Below, piece by piece: positions 33,605-45,385 of a stretch of 64,000 bases of DNA. How positions within the stretch are numbered: the stretch's first letter is position 1; every line of letters begins with the position of its first letter. The position numbers and the translations under genes are program-made. The notes under the pieces were generated by a model. The model did not search any database. It saw only the letters and a list, made by a program, of their open reading frames with translations, and was not told the DNA's origin. Location: assembly GCF_963678635.1 (NCBI RefSeq), contig NC_087067.1, positions 19,891,596-19,955,595 of the forward strand. The letters run 5' to 3'. This stretch comes from Symsagittifera roscoffensis (taxonomy: Eukaryota; Xenacoelomorpha; Acoela; Convolutidae).

Positions 33605-33809
33605 ATGAAGCAAAACTTCAAAACTTTCTTTATAACCATATTCACAGTATTCTCATTAGCTTTCATATCTCATTTATGGGGTTTATTTGATGACAAGTTT
33701 GCAGACAACAGTCAAAGATATTGGAACAGAGTATCTCCGAAAACATCTGGGCAAAACCTCGAACCCCAGAAGACAAACACAATCAGCAAAGCTGACAACA
33801 TTGCGAAAA
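33605..33809 (+). CDS. GT11 fucosyltransferase-like gene, exon 1 (signal anchor)
   Basis: ATG with A at -3. The product starts MKQNFK, a short basic tail, followed by a ~21-residue hydrophobic segment (FFITIFTVFSLAFISHLWGLF), then a polar stem region. This is the type II signal-anchor layout of Golgi glycosyltransferases. I place the donor at gcgaaaa|gttatt (33809/33810): it leaves phase 1, which matches the phase of exon 2. The donor is weak, and a transposon terminus begins within 20 bp, so this exon is the least certain of the model. The encoded stem (KTSGQNLEPQKTNTISKADN) has the same character as the start of exon 2. Confidence 0.5.
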
Positions 33810-33824
33810 GTTATTTATTTAGCA

Positions 33825-34154
33825 CCGGGGCGGATCTATAATGTTTTTGAGGGGAGCGGGCAGTTCTTCAAAATTTTTATCGACCTTTGATTTTCTGAGT
33901 TCTCTTAGTCTTAGACCATTATAAAGACCCTAATTAGACAATATTTTCTGCGCCGCTGGAACAATTTTGAAAAAACAGTCAACAAGAGCCGTTTTTGGGC
34001 ACTTTTTCGAAAGTTTTATTCAAAAAATGGTTGTCGTTTTTTTGGCGCCCGCTTCCCTTCAAAGTTAGTATATATTGGTGGGCCGAAAAGACCCTTTGGT
34101 TGGTAAGGGAGTCGAATCTTTGATGACTCCCCCCCCCCCCTAAATCTGCCCCTG
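33825..34154. mobile_element. hAT-type MITE, copy 1 (fused to the 1.55-kb repeat)
   Basis: Left end ccggggcggatcta, right end taaatctgcccctg: terminal inverted repeats of the CAGGGGCGGAT type with an internal poly-C tract before the right end. The flanking 8 bp (atttagca and attcattg) match at only four positions, so no clear target duplication. The right half is shared with each unit of the 1.55-kb tandem array. Confidence 0.55.
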
Positions 34155-34604
34155 ATTCATTGTAACTTTATCTAACAATTTTTTGAAAAACAATTCTTTA
34201 GGAATTGTTGAACTCTTTAATGGGGTTCATCTCAAATTCTTGAATCAAGTTAGCGTTCTCCCATAAATAGACCAAAGAAAAAAACTCCATCCCATATTGA
34301 AATCGGATTAAAATGCGTGTAAATTACTTTTTGATCTTTTCTCTAAACGTGACGCCAAATCCTCAATAAACACAGTGTTCAAGCTTTTTTTTTCGTTGCC
34401 GTAGTTAATTCATCGAAAAGCATGATTTTTCCAGAAGTTTTTTTCCATCAAATAGTCTATGAACACATTTTTCAAACTTTTAATTTAGGGGCTGTGGTTA
34501 ATTTAAAGTGACAATTTTTAATTGTGAACATTCCAGAAGTTTCATTCAATCATAAAGTTTGGCTGAATTTTAACTTTGATAAGAGCAATTTTTCGATCTA
34601 CCTG

Positions 34605-36006
34605 CACTCGATTATATTATAATTATAATAGTAATTTTAGAAAAAGTATAATTAATTTTAAGCGCCAATTTTAGATGTTTAAACGATTTATAATCCCTTA
34701 TAATGATAACATTTTTGGTGACATTTTAATAAATTATAATCAATTATAATTGATTATAAGTTTTCCGAAAACCTCTCATAATAAATTATAATAGATTATA
34801 ATCCCTTTTTCTGTCAAAATATTATCCCTCAAAAAATCAATTATTATGGATTATAATTTAGCTATTCTTCATAAAAATACGGTAAAAATTAAATTTAATT
34901 TAATTTTAAGCTATAAGAAGGGGCGGATCTAGGATTTTCTCGGGGGAAGGGGCGAATTTTCAAAAAAAAATGTTGAAAATTTTGTCGACCTTTTTTCAGG
35001 TTGACCAAATTGATTTTATGCGCACCCCTAGTTCACTATAAAGAATCCATTTTGATCAAACTTTCTGCACCGCAGGCAAAGTTTTGAAAAAAAACAGGCC
35101 AAAAAAGGCGTTTTTAGACAATTTTTGGAAACCTTAGGCGTTTTTTTGGCGCGCTCTCCCCCCCTCAAAATAAGTTTATAATGGCGACAAAGGCGCCTTT
35201 ATAAAGTTTTTAGGCTCCGTCACCAAAAATGGATATCTCAAGATAGTTCAAGGGGGAACCCCAGCCCCCACCCCTAAAACCGCCCCTGGCTATAAGTAAA
35301 AAATTACAGTTTCTTTTAGTTCGGTAACCAAGCACACAAAACAAAACAAAAATAAAAACGAAAAGAAGCGATGACACAATTGTTGAATAATTATTAATAA
35401 TGGATTATAATCCATCATAATGGATTATAATTCAATAAAATTTGAGAATTTTTCTTTTCAAAAAATTAATCGATTATAAACGATTATAATAATTTTTATT
35501 GTTTCGAAAAATAGTAAAATTATAATCCATTTTGAATCGATTATAATCAATTCTTTTTGAAATTCATGAAGACCGACAATAAAAATCGCTTATAATCTAT
35601 TATTTTCTCTTTTTACTGAATGCGAATATGAAAAAAATTTGGAAATTATGAAAGTCTCACTGCTTATTAAAAATAGCTCTCGTTTCTTAGTCTCTATACA
35701 TGCTGACCTACGTTTTTGCGAATCTGTTTTTTTGCGAATCTGATCATCCTGTGTTTTCTTATCTTCTCGATATAATGGTGCTAAACCATTCTCTTGAATT
35801 TTGAACTTTCCGCAACAGAAACGCAGGCCTTGCAGTCATGCTAATACCGTTTTAATACAAATTAAATCTGATTCAAGAAAGTTTTTGAAATTTTGAAATC
35901 TAATTTTGAAAGCTGAAGTTCGCGCACTTGTCAAAAGTTTTGAACATTCCACTCACTTTTTTTGTTTTTTTTTCAAAAAAATTTTCGATTGAAACAAAGG
36001 TGTTTA
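34605..36006. repeat. TTATAAT-rich insert interrupting the first 1.55-kb unit
   Basis: At 34617 the unit sequence (cactcgattata) breaks off and resumes at 36007 (agctgctac), whereas the other copies are continuous. The insert contains many attataat-type palindromes (34605-34860 and 35385-35600) such as ttataatcnattataa, flanking a hAT-type MITE. No gene seen. Confidence 0.65.
34918..35288. mobile_element. hAT-type MITE, copy 2, with 8-bp target duplication
   Basis: 371 bp. Left terminus aaggggcggatctagg, right terminus complementary to caggggcggttttagg. Flanked on both sides by gctataag (34910-34917 and 35289-35296), a perfect 8-bp duplication. TIRs beginning CAGGG with 8-bp duplications are the hAT superfamily signature. 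Internal ORF absent, so non-autonomous. Confidence 0.8.
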
Positions 36007-39000
36007 AGCTGCTACTAATGCTCAGTTACTCTTATCTTTACTGTTACTTCATTTCAATTTAGTATTTAATTCAAAACTTGTGCTGAGTTGAAAATTTTGA
36101 TCGCTTGCTGGAATTTAATCACCGCAACCACACAACCACCGCACAACATTTTCCTCAGTTCCCATCGTTTTCTTTCCCCAGTTAAGATTTAATTGTTAAT
36201 TGTCGCTTGCTACGAATTTATTGACGTTTTGTGCAAACTGTCGCCTTTTAAAATAGCTGTGAATTGTCGCTTGCGACCAATTGTCGCTTATGACGAATAT
36301 CGCCCGCTCTAAGAACTAAGTCAAAATCCTCAAAAGGCAGCTCCTTATGATTGATGTGATAGAAACTTCCAAAAAAAAATACTGAGCATAAATTTTTTTA
36401 ATATATGAAGAATCCGACTGAATTAGAATGAAAATTGCACGAACAAGAAAAAAAAATATTTCAAATGCCAATATTAACTTAAAATTTCACTTCCTCGTAA
36501 TCAAACATAAAGTCCGAAAACTTTCTTATCAGTTTTTTTTTGACACTAGAAACTACTAGGTGTGTAAACCTAATGTATCTTTGAATATTATATCACCCGG
36601 ATCTTGTAAATCTTCTCTCAAGGCATTTTCCAGCTCAACTGTTATTTTTTGGTTTTTAATTTTAAAATTTAAGGGGTGGTTTGAATAGTTTTATTTATAC
36701 GCACGACTCTCATTGAGCATATGCTATAAGTTTCTTTAACCGAAGTTTCCGATTGATAATTTCATTTTCTAATTTCTTTCTTAATAGGGTGGGGGTTGGG
36801 ATTCGTTGCAAGGTATCATAGAGGGGGGTATGATGCAAGGTATCATGAGTTTTCTTAGTCTTAGACCATTATAAAGACAATAATTGGACAATATTTTCTG
36901 CGCCACTGGAACAATTTTGAAAAAACAGTCAATAAGAGCCGTTTTTGGGCACTTTTTCGAAAGTTTTATTCAAAAAGTGGTTATTTTTTCTGGCTCCCGC
37001 TTCCCTTCAAAGTTAGTATATATTGGTCGGCCAAAAAGACCCTTTAGTTGGTAAGGGAGTCGAATCTCTGATGACTACCCCCCCCCCCCCCCCGAAATCT
37101 GCCCCTGATTCATCGTAACTTTATCTAACAATTTTTTGAAAAACAATTGTTTAGGAATTTTTGAACTCTTTACTGGGGTTCATCTCAAATTTTTGAATCA
37201 AGTTAGCGTTCTCCCATAAATAAACCAAAGAAAAAAACTCCATCCCATATTGAAATCGGATTAAAATGCGTGTAAATTACATTTTGATCTTTTCTCTAAA
37301 CGTGACGCTAAATCCTCAATAAACACAAAGTTCAAGCTTTTTTTATCGTTGCCGTAGTTAATTCATCGAAAAGCATGATTTTTCCAGAACTTTTTTTCCA
37401 TCAAATAGTCTATAAACACATTTTTCAAGCTTTTAATTTAGGGGCTGTGGTTAATTTAAAGTGACAATTTTTAATTATGAACATTCCAGAAGTTTCATAA
37501 AGTTTGGCTGAATTTTAACTTTGATATGAGCAATTTTTCGATCTACCTGCACTCGATTATAAGCTGCTACTAATGCTCAGTTACTCTTATCTTTACTGTT
37601 ACTTCATTTCGATTTAGTATTTAATTCAAAACTTGTGCAGAGTTGAAAATTTTGATCGCTTGCTGGAATTTAATCACCGCAACCACACAACCACCGCACA
37701 TCATTTTCCTCAGTTCCCATCGTTTTCTTTCCCCAGTTAAGATTTAATTGTTAATTGTCGCTTGCTACGAATTTATTGACGTTTTGTGCAAACTGTCGCC
37801 TTTTAAAATAGCTGTGAATTGTCGCTTGCGACCAATTGTCGCTTATGACGAATATCGCCCGCTCTAAGAACTAAGTCAAAATCCTCAAAAGGCAGCTCTT
37901 TATGATTGATGTGATACAGACTTCCAAAAAAAGACTGAGCATAAAATTTTTTAATATATGAAGAGGCCGACTGAATTAGAATGAAAATTGCACGAACAAG
38001 AAAAAAAAGTATTTCAAATGCCAATATTAACTTAAAATTTCACTTCCTCGTAATCAAACATAAAGTCCGAAAACTTTCTTATCAGTTTTTTTTGACACTA
38101 GAAACTACTAGATGTATAAACCTAATGTATATTTGAATAATATATCACCCGGATCTTGTAAAATCTTCTCTCAAGGCATTTTCCAATTCAACTGTAATTT
38201 TTCGGTTTTTAATTTTATAGTTTAAGGGGTGGTTTGAATAGTTTTATTTATACGCACGACTCTCATTGAGCATATGCTATAAGTTTCTGTAACCGATGTT
38301 TCCGATTGATAATTTCATTTTCTAATTTCTTTCTTAATCGGGTGGGGGTTGGGATTCGTTGCAAGGTATCATAGAGGGGGGTATCATGCAAGGTATCATG
38401 ATTTTCTGAGTTTTCTTAGTCTTAGACCATTTTAAAGACAATAATTGGACAATATTTTCTGCGCTACTGGAACAATTTTGAAAAAACAGTCAATAAGAGC
38501 CGTTTTTGGGCATTTTTTCGAAAGTTTTATTCAAAAAGTGGTTATTTTTTCTGGCTTTTGCTTCCCTTCAAAGTTAGTATATATTGGTCGGCCAAAGAGA
38601 CCCTTTAGTTGGTAAGGGAGTCGAATCTCTGATGACTCCCCCCCCCCTAAATCTGCCCCTGATTCATCGTAACTTTATCTAACAATTTTTTGAAAAACAA
38701 TTGTTTGGGAATTTTTGAACTCTTTACTGGGGTTCATCTCAAATTTTGAATCAAGTTAGCGTTCTCCCATAAATAAACCAAAGAAAAAAACTCCATCTCA
38801 TATTGAAATCGGATTAAAATGCGTGTAAATTACATTTTGATCTTTTCTCTAAACGTGACGCTAAATCCTCAATAAACACAATGTTCAAGCTTTTTTTATC
38901 GTTGCCGTAGTTAATTCATCGAAAAGCATGATTTTTCCAGAACTTTTTTTCCATCAAATAGTCTATAAACACATTTTTCAAGCTTTTAATTTAGGGGCTG

Positions 39001-41500
39001 TGGTTAATTTAAAGTCACAATTTTTAATTATGAACATTCCAGAAGTTTCATAAAGTTTGGCTGAATTTTAACTTTGATAAGAGCAATTTTTCGATCTACC
39101 TGCACTCGATTATAAGCTGCTACTAATGCTCAGTTACTCTTATCTTTACTGTTACTTCATTTCGATTTAGTATTTAATTCAAAACTTGTGCAGAGTTGAA
39201 AACTTTGATCGCTTGCTGGAATTTAATCACCGCAACCACACAACCACCGCACAACATTTTGCTAAGTTCGCATCGTTTTTCTTCCCCCAGTTAGGAGTTA
39301 ATTGTTAATTGTCGCTTGCTACGAATTTATTGACGCTTGGTGCGAACTGTCGCCTTTTAAAATAGCTGTGAATTGTCGCTTGCGACCAATTGTCGCTTAT
39401 GACAAATTGTCGCCACACGCTAAGAACTAAGTCAAAATCCTCAAAAGGCAGCTCTTTATGATTGATGTGATACAGACTTCCAAAAAAAGACTGAGCATAA
39501 AATTTTTTAATATATGAAGAGGCCGACTGAATTAGAATGAAAATTGCACGAACAAGAAAAAAAAAGTATTTCAAATGCCAATATTAACTTAAAATTTCAC
39601 TTCCTCGTAATCAAACATAAAGTCCGAAAACTTTCTTATCAGTTTTTTTTGACACTAGAAACTACTAGATGTATAAACCTAATGTATATTTGAAAAATAT
39701 ATCACCCGGATCTTGTAAAATCTTCTCTCAAGGCATTTTCCAGTTCAACTGTAATTTTTCGGTTTTTAATCTTATAGTTTAAGGGGTGGTTTGAATAGTT
39801 TTTTTTATACGCACGACTCTCATTGAGCATATGCTATAAGTTTCTGTAACCGATGTTTCCGATTGATAATTTCATTTTCTAATTTCTTTCTTAATAGGGT
39901 GGGGGTTGGGATTCGTTGCAAGGTATCATATAGGGGGGTATCATGCAAGGTATGATGATTTTCTGAGTTTTCTTAGTCTTAGACCATTATAAAGACAGTA
40001 ATTGGACAATATTATCTGCGCCGCTGGAACAATTTTGAAAAAACAGTCAACAAGAGCCGTTTTTGGGCACTTTTTCGAAAGTTTTATTCAAAAAATGGTT
40101 GTCGTTTTTTTGGCGCCCGCTTCCCTTCAAAGTTAGTATATATTGGTGGGCCGAAAAGACCCTTTGGTTGGTAAGGGAGTCGAATCTTTGATGACTCCCC
40201 CCCCCCTAAATCTGCCCCTGATTCATTGTAACTTATTTTTTGAAAAACAATTCTTTAGGAATTGTTGAACTCTTTAATGGGGTTCATCTCAAATTCTTGA
40301 ATCAAGTTAGCGTTCTCCCATAAATAGACCAAAGAAAAAAACTCCATCCCATATTGAAATCGGATTAAAATGCGTGTAAATTACTTTTTGATCTTTTCTC
40401 TAAACGTGACGCCAAATCCTCAATAAACACAATGTTCAAGCTTTTTTTATCGTTGCCGTAGTTAATTCATCGAAAAGCATGATTTTTCCAGAAGTTTTTT
40501 TCCATCAAATAGTCTATGAACACATTTTTCAAGCTTTTAATTTAGGGGCTGTGGTTAATTTAAAGTGACAATTTTTAATTGTGAACATTCCAGAAGTTTC
40601 ATTCAATCATAAAGTTTGGCTGAATTTTAACTTTGATAAGAGCAATTTTTTGATCTACCTGCACTCAATTATAAGCTGCTACTAATGCTCAGTTACTCTT
40701 ATCTTTACTGTTACTTCATTTCGATTTAGTATTTAATTGAAAACTTGTGCAGAGTTGAAAATTTTGATCGCTTGCTGGAATTTAATCACCGCAACCACAC
40801 AACCACCGCACAACATTTTGCTAAGTTCGCATCGTTTTTCTTCCCCCAGTTAGGAGTTAATTGTTAATTGTCGCTTGCTACGAATTTATTGACGCTTGGT
40901 GCGAACTGTCGCCTTTTAAAATAGCTGTGAATTGTCGCTTGCGACCAATAGTCGCTTATGACGAATTGTCGCCCCACGCTAAGAACTAAGTCAAAATCCT
41001 CAAAAGGCAGCTCTTTATGATTGATGTGATAGAGACTTCCAAAAAAATACTGAGCATAAAATTTTTTAATATATGAAGAGGCCGACTGAATTAGAATGAA
41101 AATTGCACGAACAAGAAAAAAAAGTATTTCAAATGCCAATATTAACTTAAAATTTCACTTCCTCGTAATCAAACATAAAGTCCGAAAACTTTCTTATCAG
41201 TTTTTTTTGACACTAGAAACTACTAGATGTATAAACCTAATGTATATTTGAATAATATATCACCCGGATCTTGTAAAATCTTCTCTCAAGGCATTTTCCA
41301 GTTCAACTGTTATTTTTTGGTTTTTAATTTTATAGTTTAAGGGGTAGTTTGAATAGATTTATTTATATGCACGACTCTCATTGAGCATATGCTTTAAGTT
41401 TCTGTAATCGAAGTTTCCGATTGATAACTTCATTTTCTAATTTCTTTCTTAATAGGGTGGGGGTTGGGATTCGTTGCAAGGTATCATAGAGGGGGGTCTC
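36007..41500. repeat. 1.55-kb tandem repeat array in intron 1
   Basis: agctgctactaatgctcag recurs at 36007, 37562, 39115 and 40674 (spacings 1555, 1553, 1559). The array ends near 41500, and its left partner segment is 33880-34617. A further partial unit is at 42870-43436. Each unit ends its right part with the poly-C plus ctgcccctg terminus of the hAT-type MITE, and contains a cluster of imperfect ttgtcgcttgcgacgaa-like short repeats (for example 37756-37860). Minus-strand ORFs of 66-91 codons recur in it but show no recognised domain. Divergence between copies is a few percent. Confidence 0.9.
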
Positions 41501-41857
41501 ATTAACCCTTTTATTTTCTCAACCTAAAGTTCTCAAACGATAATTTATCAAACTTAAACGATGATATTAATTTTTAATTTCAAAATCAGAAAAGTTAAAT
41601 GGTTTATCAAGATAATCTTTTTGGGGTTTCGTTGCTCTGCGCGAAAGCAGATCAATTGTAAACATTTTGTGAATTTATAGTTCTCCTCTAAACATTTTCA
41701 GTGTTCAAAAACAAGCCTCAGTTTTTAAAATAGTCAAGAAATTCAAAGGATTGAGGATGGTATACAAAACACAAATTATACAGATACAAAATTAAATAAA
41801 AATTTAACGACAAAAATAAGAAATGGTCTGTACCAGGCAACCTTTTCATTGTTACAG

Positions 41858-42067
41858 CTGAACCAGATTCATTAAAGCCCGGCGAGAAAACAGATTCCGC
41901 GCAACTTGGACAAAACACAGAATTATCAAAACCCTCCGATTCAACTGAAGAAGAAAAAGTACTTCTGAAAACATGTAGTGATTTTCAAGCGTATGGAGAT
42001 CTGCATGGTTATAGTTTTTCGGGATGTAATGGCCGCCTTGGAAACCAAATCGGAGTTTTGGCGCTAG
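41858..42067 (+). CDS. GT11 fucosyltransferase-like gene, exon 2 (GRLGNQ motif)
   Basis: Acceptor tcattgttacag|ct (41857/41858), donor gcgctag|gttgg (42067/42068). The first 50 residues are a serine/glutamate-rich stem. The end reads GCNGRLGNQIGVLAL, the diagnostic N-terminal motif of GT11 alpha-1,2-fucosyltransferases (G-R-L-G-N-Q-M/I). Enters in phase 1 and leaves in phase 1. In a naive reading the frame runs into a stop 21 nt past the donor, as expected for intron sequence. Confidence 0.8.
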
Positions 42068-42270
42068 GTTGGATGAACAGTTAATAGAACCAACGGGCAA
42101 AATTTGGTTTAAAACTGTTATAGTTTTTAATTTAACCAAAATTAAAAGCATGGAAACAATACAAATTGATATTTTTCAAAAACTGAGTTCAGTTTGGATC
42201 TTTAGTAGCAAGTACAGTACTTTAACAAATAAAACCCCCGTTGGTTCAATCGTCGAGTTTTCGTGTTCAG
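42068..42270 (+). other. Intron 2 of the GT11-like gene (203 bp)
   Basis: GT-AG intron. Removing it joins GVLAL to AVYLQFGVQLF through a split glycine codon (g|gc), restoring the GT11 block in which the motif is followed by a helix and strand. This precise fit is the main support for the gene model. Confidence 0.75.
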
Positions 42271-42405
42271 GCCTAGCAGTGTATCTGCAATTCGGTGTCC
42301 AACTATTCATGAAATACCTTCCAGCACAAAAAATTGCAGAGGTTTTTGATCTTAATAAAATTTGCAAAAAAGATGGCTCGTCATTCTGCATGGTTTTACC
42401 AAAAG
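42271..42405 (+). CDS. GT11 fucosyltransferase-like gene, exon 3
   Basis: Acceptor cgtgttcag|gc, donor ccaaaag|gtgagt (strong consensus). Encodes LAVYLQFGVQLFMKYLPAQK and IAEVFDLNKI, matching the region after GNQM in GT11 proteins where a strand is followed by a helix ending in F-x-L/I. Leaves in phase 1, as required by exon 4. Confidence 0.8.
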
Positions 42406-42593
42406 GTGAGTTTTGGTCATTTCATCAATTGATAACAATATCTTCCTATCACTGGCATTGCCTAGGTACCCGATTTTTGTTTCGAATTCCTCCAACACCT
42501 TTTTTGTGTCATATATAAACATACCGGGCTCGCTCTAGCTAGCTTTTATGTGTTATCGGATAATTTTTGTTTTCTCAGCCGAAATTTTCTTAA

Positions 42594-43716
42594 CAACTCT
42601 TACAATGTGCTGAGCTCAAAACTGATAAGTCGTTTATATTTTTACTGTAATCATTTTGCAGATAGGCATGGGAGCTTTAAAGGTGCCAATTTGGCTACTT
42701 CAGGATTATCAGCGCGTTATACTCAGCGTTTTTTTTTTTCGTTCAGAAATCGGTTTCAAATTCGATTCATTCAAATATTTTTTGTTTATTATTTATTATT
42801 TTGGAAACAGTTCAAAACCAGTATTTATATTCAATTATCTTACTGATAAAACTATCTCTATAAAATATTTTTTATCCATCAAATAGTCTATGAACACATT
42901 TTTCAAGCTTTTAATTTAGGGGCTGTGGTTAATTTAAAGTGACAATTTTTAATTGTGAACATTCCAGAAGTTTCATTCAATCATAAAGTTTGGCTGAATT
43001 TTAACTTTGATAAGAGCAATTTTTCGATCTACCTGCACTCGATTATAAGCTGCTACTAATGCTCAGTTACTCTTATCTTTACTGTTACTTCATTTCGATT
43101 TAGTATTTAATTGAAAACTTGTGCAGAGTTGAAAATTTTGATCGCTTGCTGGAATTTAATCACCGCAACCACACAACCACCGCACAACATTTTGCTAAGT
43201 TCGCATCGTTTTTCTTCCCCCAGTTAGGGATTAATTGTTAATTGTCGCTTGCTACGAATTTATTGACGCTTGGTGCGAACTGTCGCCTTTTAAAATAGCT
43301 GTGAATTGTCGCTTGCGACCAATAGTCGCTTATGACGAATTGTCGCCCCACGCTAAGAACTAAGTCAAAATCCTCAAAAGGCAGCTCTTTATGATTGATG
43401 TGATAGAGACTTCCAAAAAAATACTGAGCATAAAATTTTCTTAACAACTCTTACAATGTGCTGAGCTCAAAACTGATAAGTCGTTTATATTTTTACTGTA
43501 ATCATTTTCCAGATAGGCATTGGAGCTTTAAAGGTGCCAATTTGGCTACTTCAGGATTATCAGCGCGTTATACTCAGCGTTTTTTTTTTCGTTCAGAAAT
43601 CGGTTTCAAATTCGATTCATTCAAATATTTTTTGTTTATTATTTATTATTTTGGAAACAGTTCAAAACCAGTATTTATATTCGATTATCTTACTGATAAA
43701 ACTATCTCTATAAAAT
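42594..43716. repeat. Duplicated ~275-bp segment flanking a partial 1.55-kb unit
   Basis: 42594-42868 and 43440-43716 are near identical (acaactcttacaatgtgctg to tctctataaaatattt). Between them sits 42870-43436, a partial copy of the 1.55-kb intron 1 unit. Each copy carries an open frame of 76-102 codons, but neither continues the GT11 alignment, so I treat them as intronic. Confidence 0.8.
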
Positions 43717-44574
43717 ATTTCGAACTAACCAATCATAATCGATACCTAACACTTGAAAGTATTTGAAACGCTGAAACTATTCATAGTTTCAGCAACAGAA
43801 GAAAACAAATATAACTTAGAAGACAGTTGTTCTCCTTCAAGATAGTTCCTGATATCTAACTCGCAAATACCAGTATACACTAGATCTATTGAGACTAGGA
43901 GATATAAGAGTAAGATTAAGATTGGTATAAGACTAAGAAGTTGCCCGAACCTAAGATTGCGTGACGAACAGGCAGTGTAACTTATCTGAAATTACTCAAT
44001 GATTGAGCCACCCCAGACTTAAATTCATCTTTTGCCACCAAGAGTCTCGAAAAAGAATTCAACAAATTTACATTTAGCAAATGAATTAGGATCAAAAATA
44101 CACCACGAAATGTTAGATAGTTAAGAAACTTATTAAGTATGTCTTTACGTCTCAAAAAGTCTATTCCGGCTGATACGGCAAACACCAGGTCAGAAACCGA
44201 GCAACAGACCGAGCCCTATATCGTGAAATGACGCAGATTGCAACGATCATTCTTTCAAAAAATTCTCAATGCAGTAGGTTTTCTTTCACTAACAAGAATT
44301 ACAAATTACTTGCAGCAGTAAGATGCATACCCAAGCAAAACACCTCTCAATGATGTATAACCATAATCTATAACATGATAACGACTGGTAGAAAGACACA
44401 AGTGTCGTTCATTTCATTAAATCTGCAGTAACTTAAAAACTTTTGTCGTATAAAATTTTATTGATTAAAAAAGTACAAAACGAGATAGTAATTTAAATTA
44501 GATTTAGTTTTTTTTTATATTAAAATTCCATGTTTCTCGAGGATTTAACCCTCACCCCAGCACAATCTAGCTTC
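43690..44574 (+). repeat. LTR fragment upstream of the intron 3 retroelement
   Basis: Homologous to the 3' LTR at 56385-57260 but more divergent, for example the agtctcgaa, tacggcaaacaccagg and gaccgagccctatatcgtga blocks. It ends abruptly at cacaatctagcttc (44574), where a 176-bp unrelated segment follows. Probably an older solo or truncated LTR of the same family. Confidence 0.7.
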
Positions 44575-44750
44575 TTATTAAGTGAGTGTCACTTTTTCTT
44601 GAAAATTTTTTTAAAAATCTTCGAATCACGACTAAAAATTTTCAATTTGGTAAATCACTCAATACATTCCGATGATTATTTTTGCAACCTGATTTTGCGT
44701 CAAAAAAATTAAATCACATCCAATACAACCAAAATCAAAACCACGTTTTC
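44575..44750. repeat. 176-bp segment duplicated at 58194-58370
   Basis: From ttattaagtgagtgtc to ccacgttttc, with one indel relative to the copy 13.6 kb downstream. It is sandwiched between two LTR fragments here, while the downstream copy sits in apparently non-LTR sequence beyond the 3' LTR. Confidence 0.9.
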
Positions 44751-45385
44751 TTCATCTGGTGCGACCAAGAGTCTCGAACAAGACTTCAACAAATTTACAT
44801 TTAGCAAAGGAATTAGGATCAAAAATACACCACGAAAGATTAGATAGTTAAGAATCTTATTAAGTATGTCTCTACGTCTCATTAAGTCTAATCCATTGCT
44901 TCAAACGATACGGCAAACACCAGGTCAAAACTCGAGCAACAGACCGAGCCCTATATCGTGACTGCAACGACCACTCTTTCACAAAATTCTAAATGCAGTA
45001 GGTTTTCATTCACAAACATAAAATTAAAAATACTTGGAGCAGTAAGATTCATACCCAAGCAAAGCACCTCTTAATGATGTATTTAACCATTTTATATAAC
45101 ATAATAATGACTGATAAAAAGACACAAGTGTCGTTCATTTCATTAATTCTGCAGTAACTTGAAAACTTTTGTAGAAGAAAAATTTATTGAAAAAAAAGTA
45201 CAAAAATGAGACAGTAAAATAAATTAAAGTTAGTTATATATTTATAGAACAATCTTTATTTCTTGAGGATTCATACGCTCATCCCTGCACAATCTAGCTT
45301 CCTTGTTCCTCCATCTCAAACATAATCATAACCGTATAAAGACTAAAATCATTAAAATTCCTAACTTTTAAATCAAACCCTTTCA
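44751..45385 (+). repeat. 5' LTR (left-truncated) of the intron 3 retroelement
   Basis: Near-identical to 56729-57361, starting ttcatctggtgcgacc and ending ccctttca. It lacks the first ~340 bp of the LTR, including the terminal hairpin. Confidence 0.75.

Noticed and set aside
37803-41139. Minus-strand ORFs of 73-91 codons in the 1.55-kb units
   Set aside because: Their C-terminal parts come from short gtcgctt repeats; length and frame vary between copies and no domain is recognisable.
42550-42886. Possible additional GT11 exon after exon 3
   Set aside because: The translation does not align with GT11, the segment is duplicated at 43440, and exon 3 joins exon 4 in phase without it.
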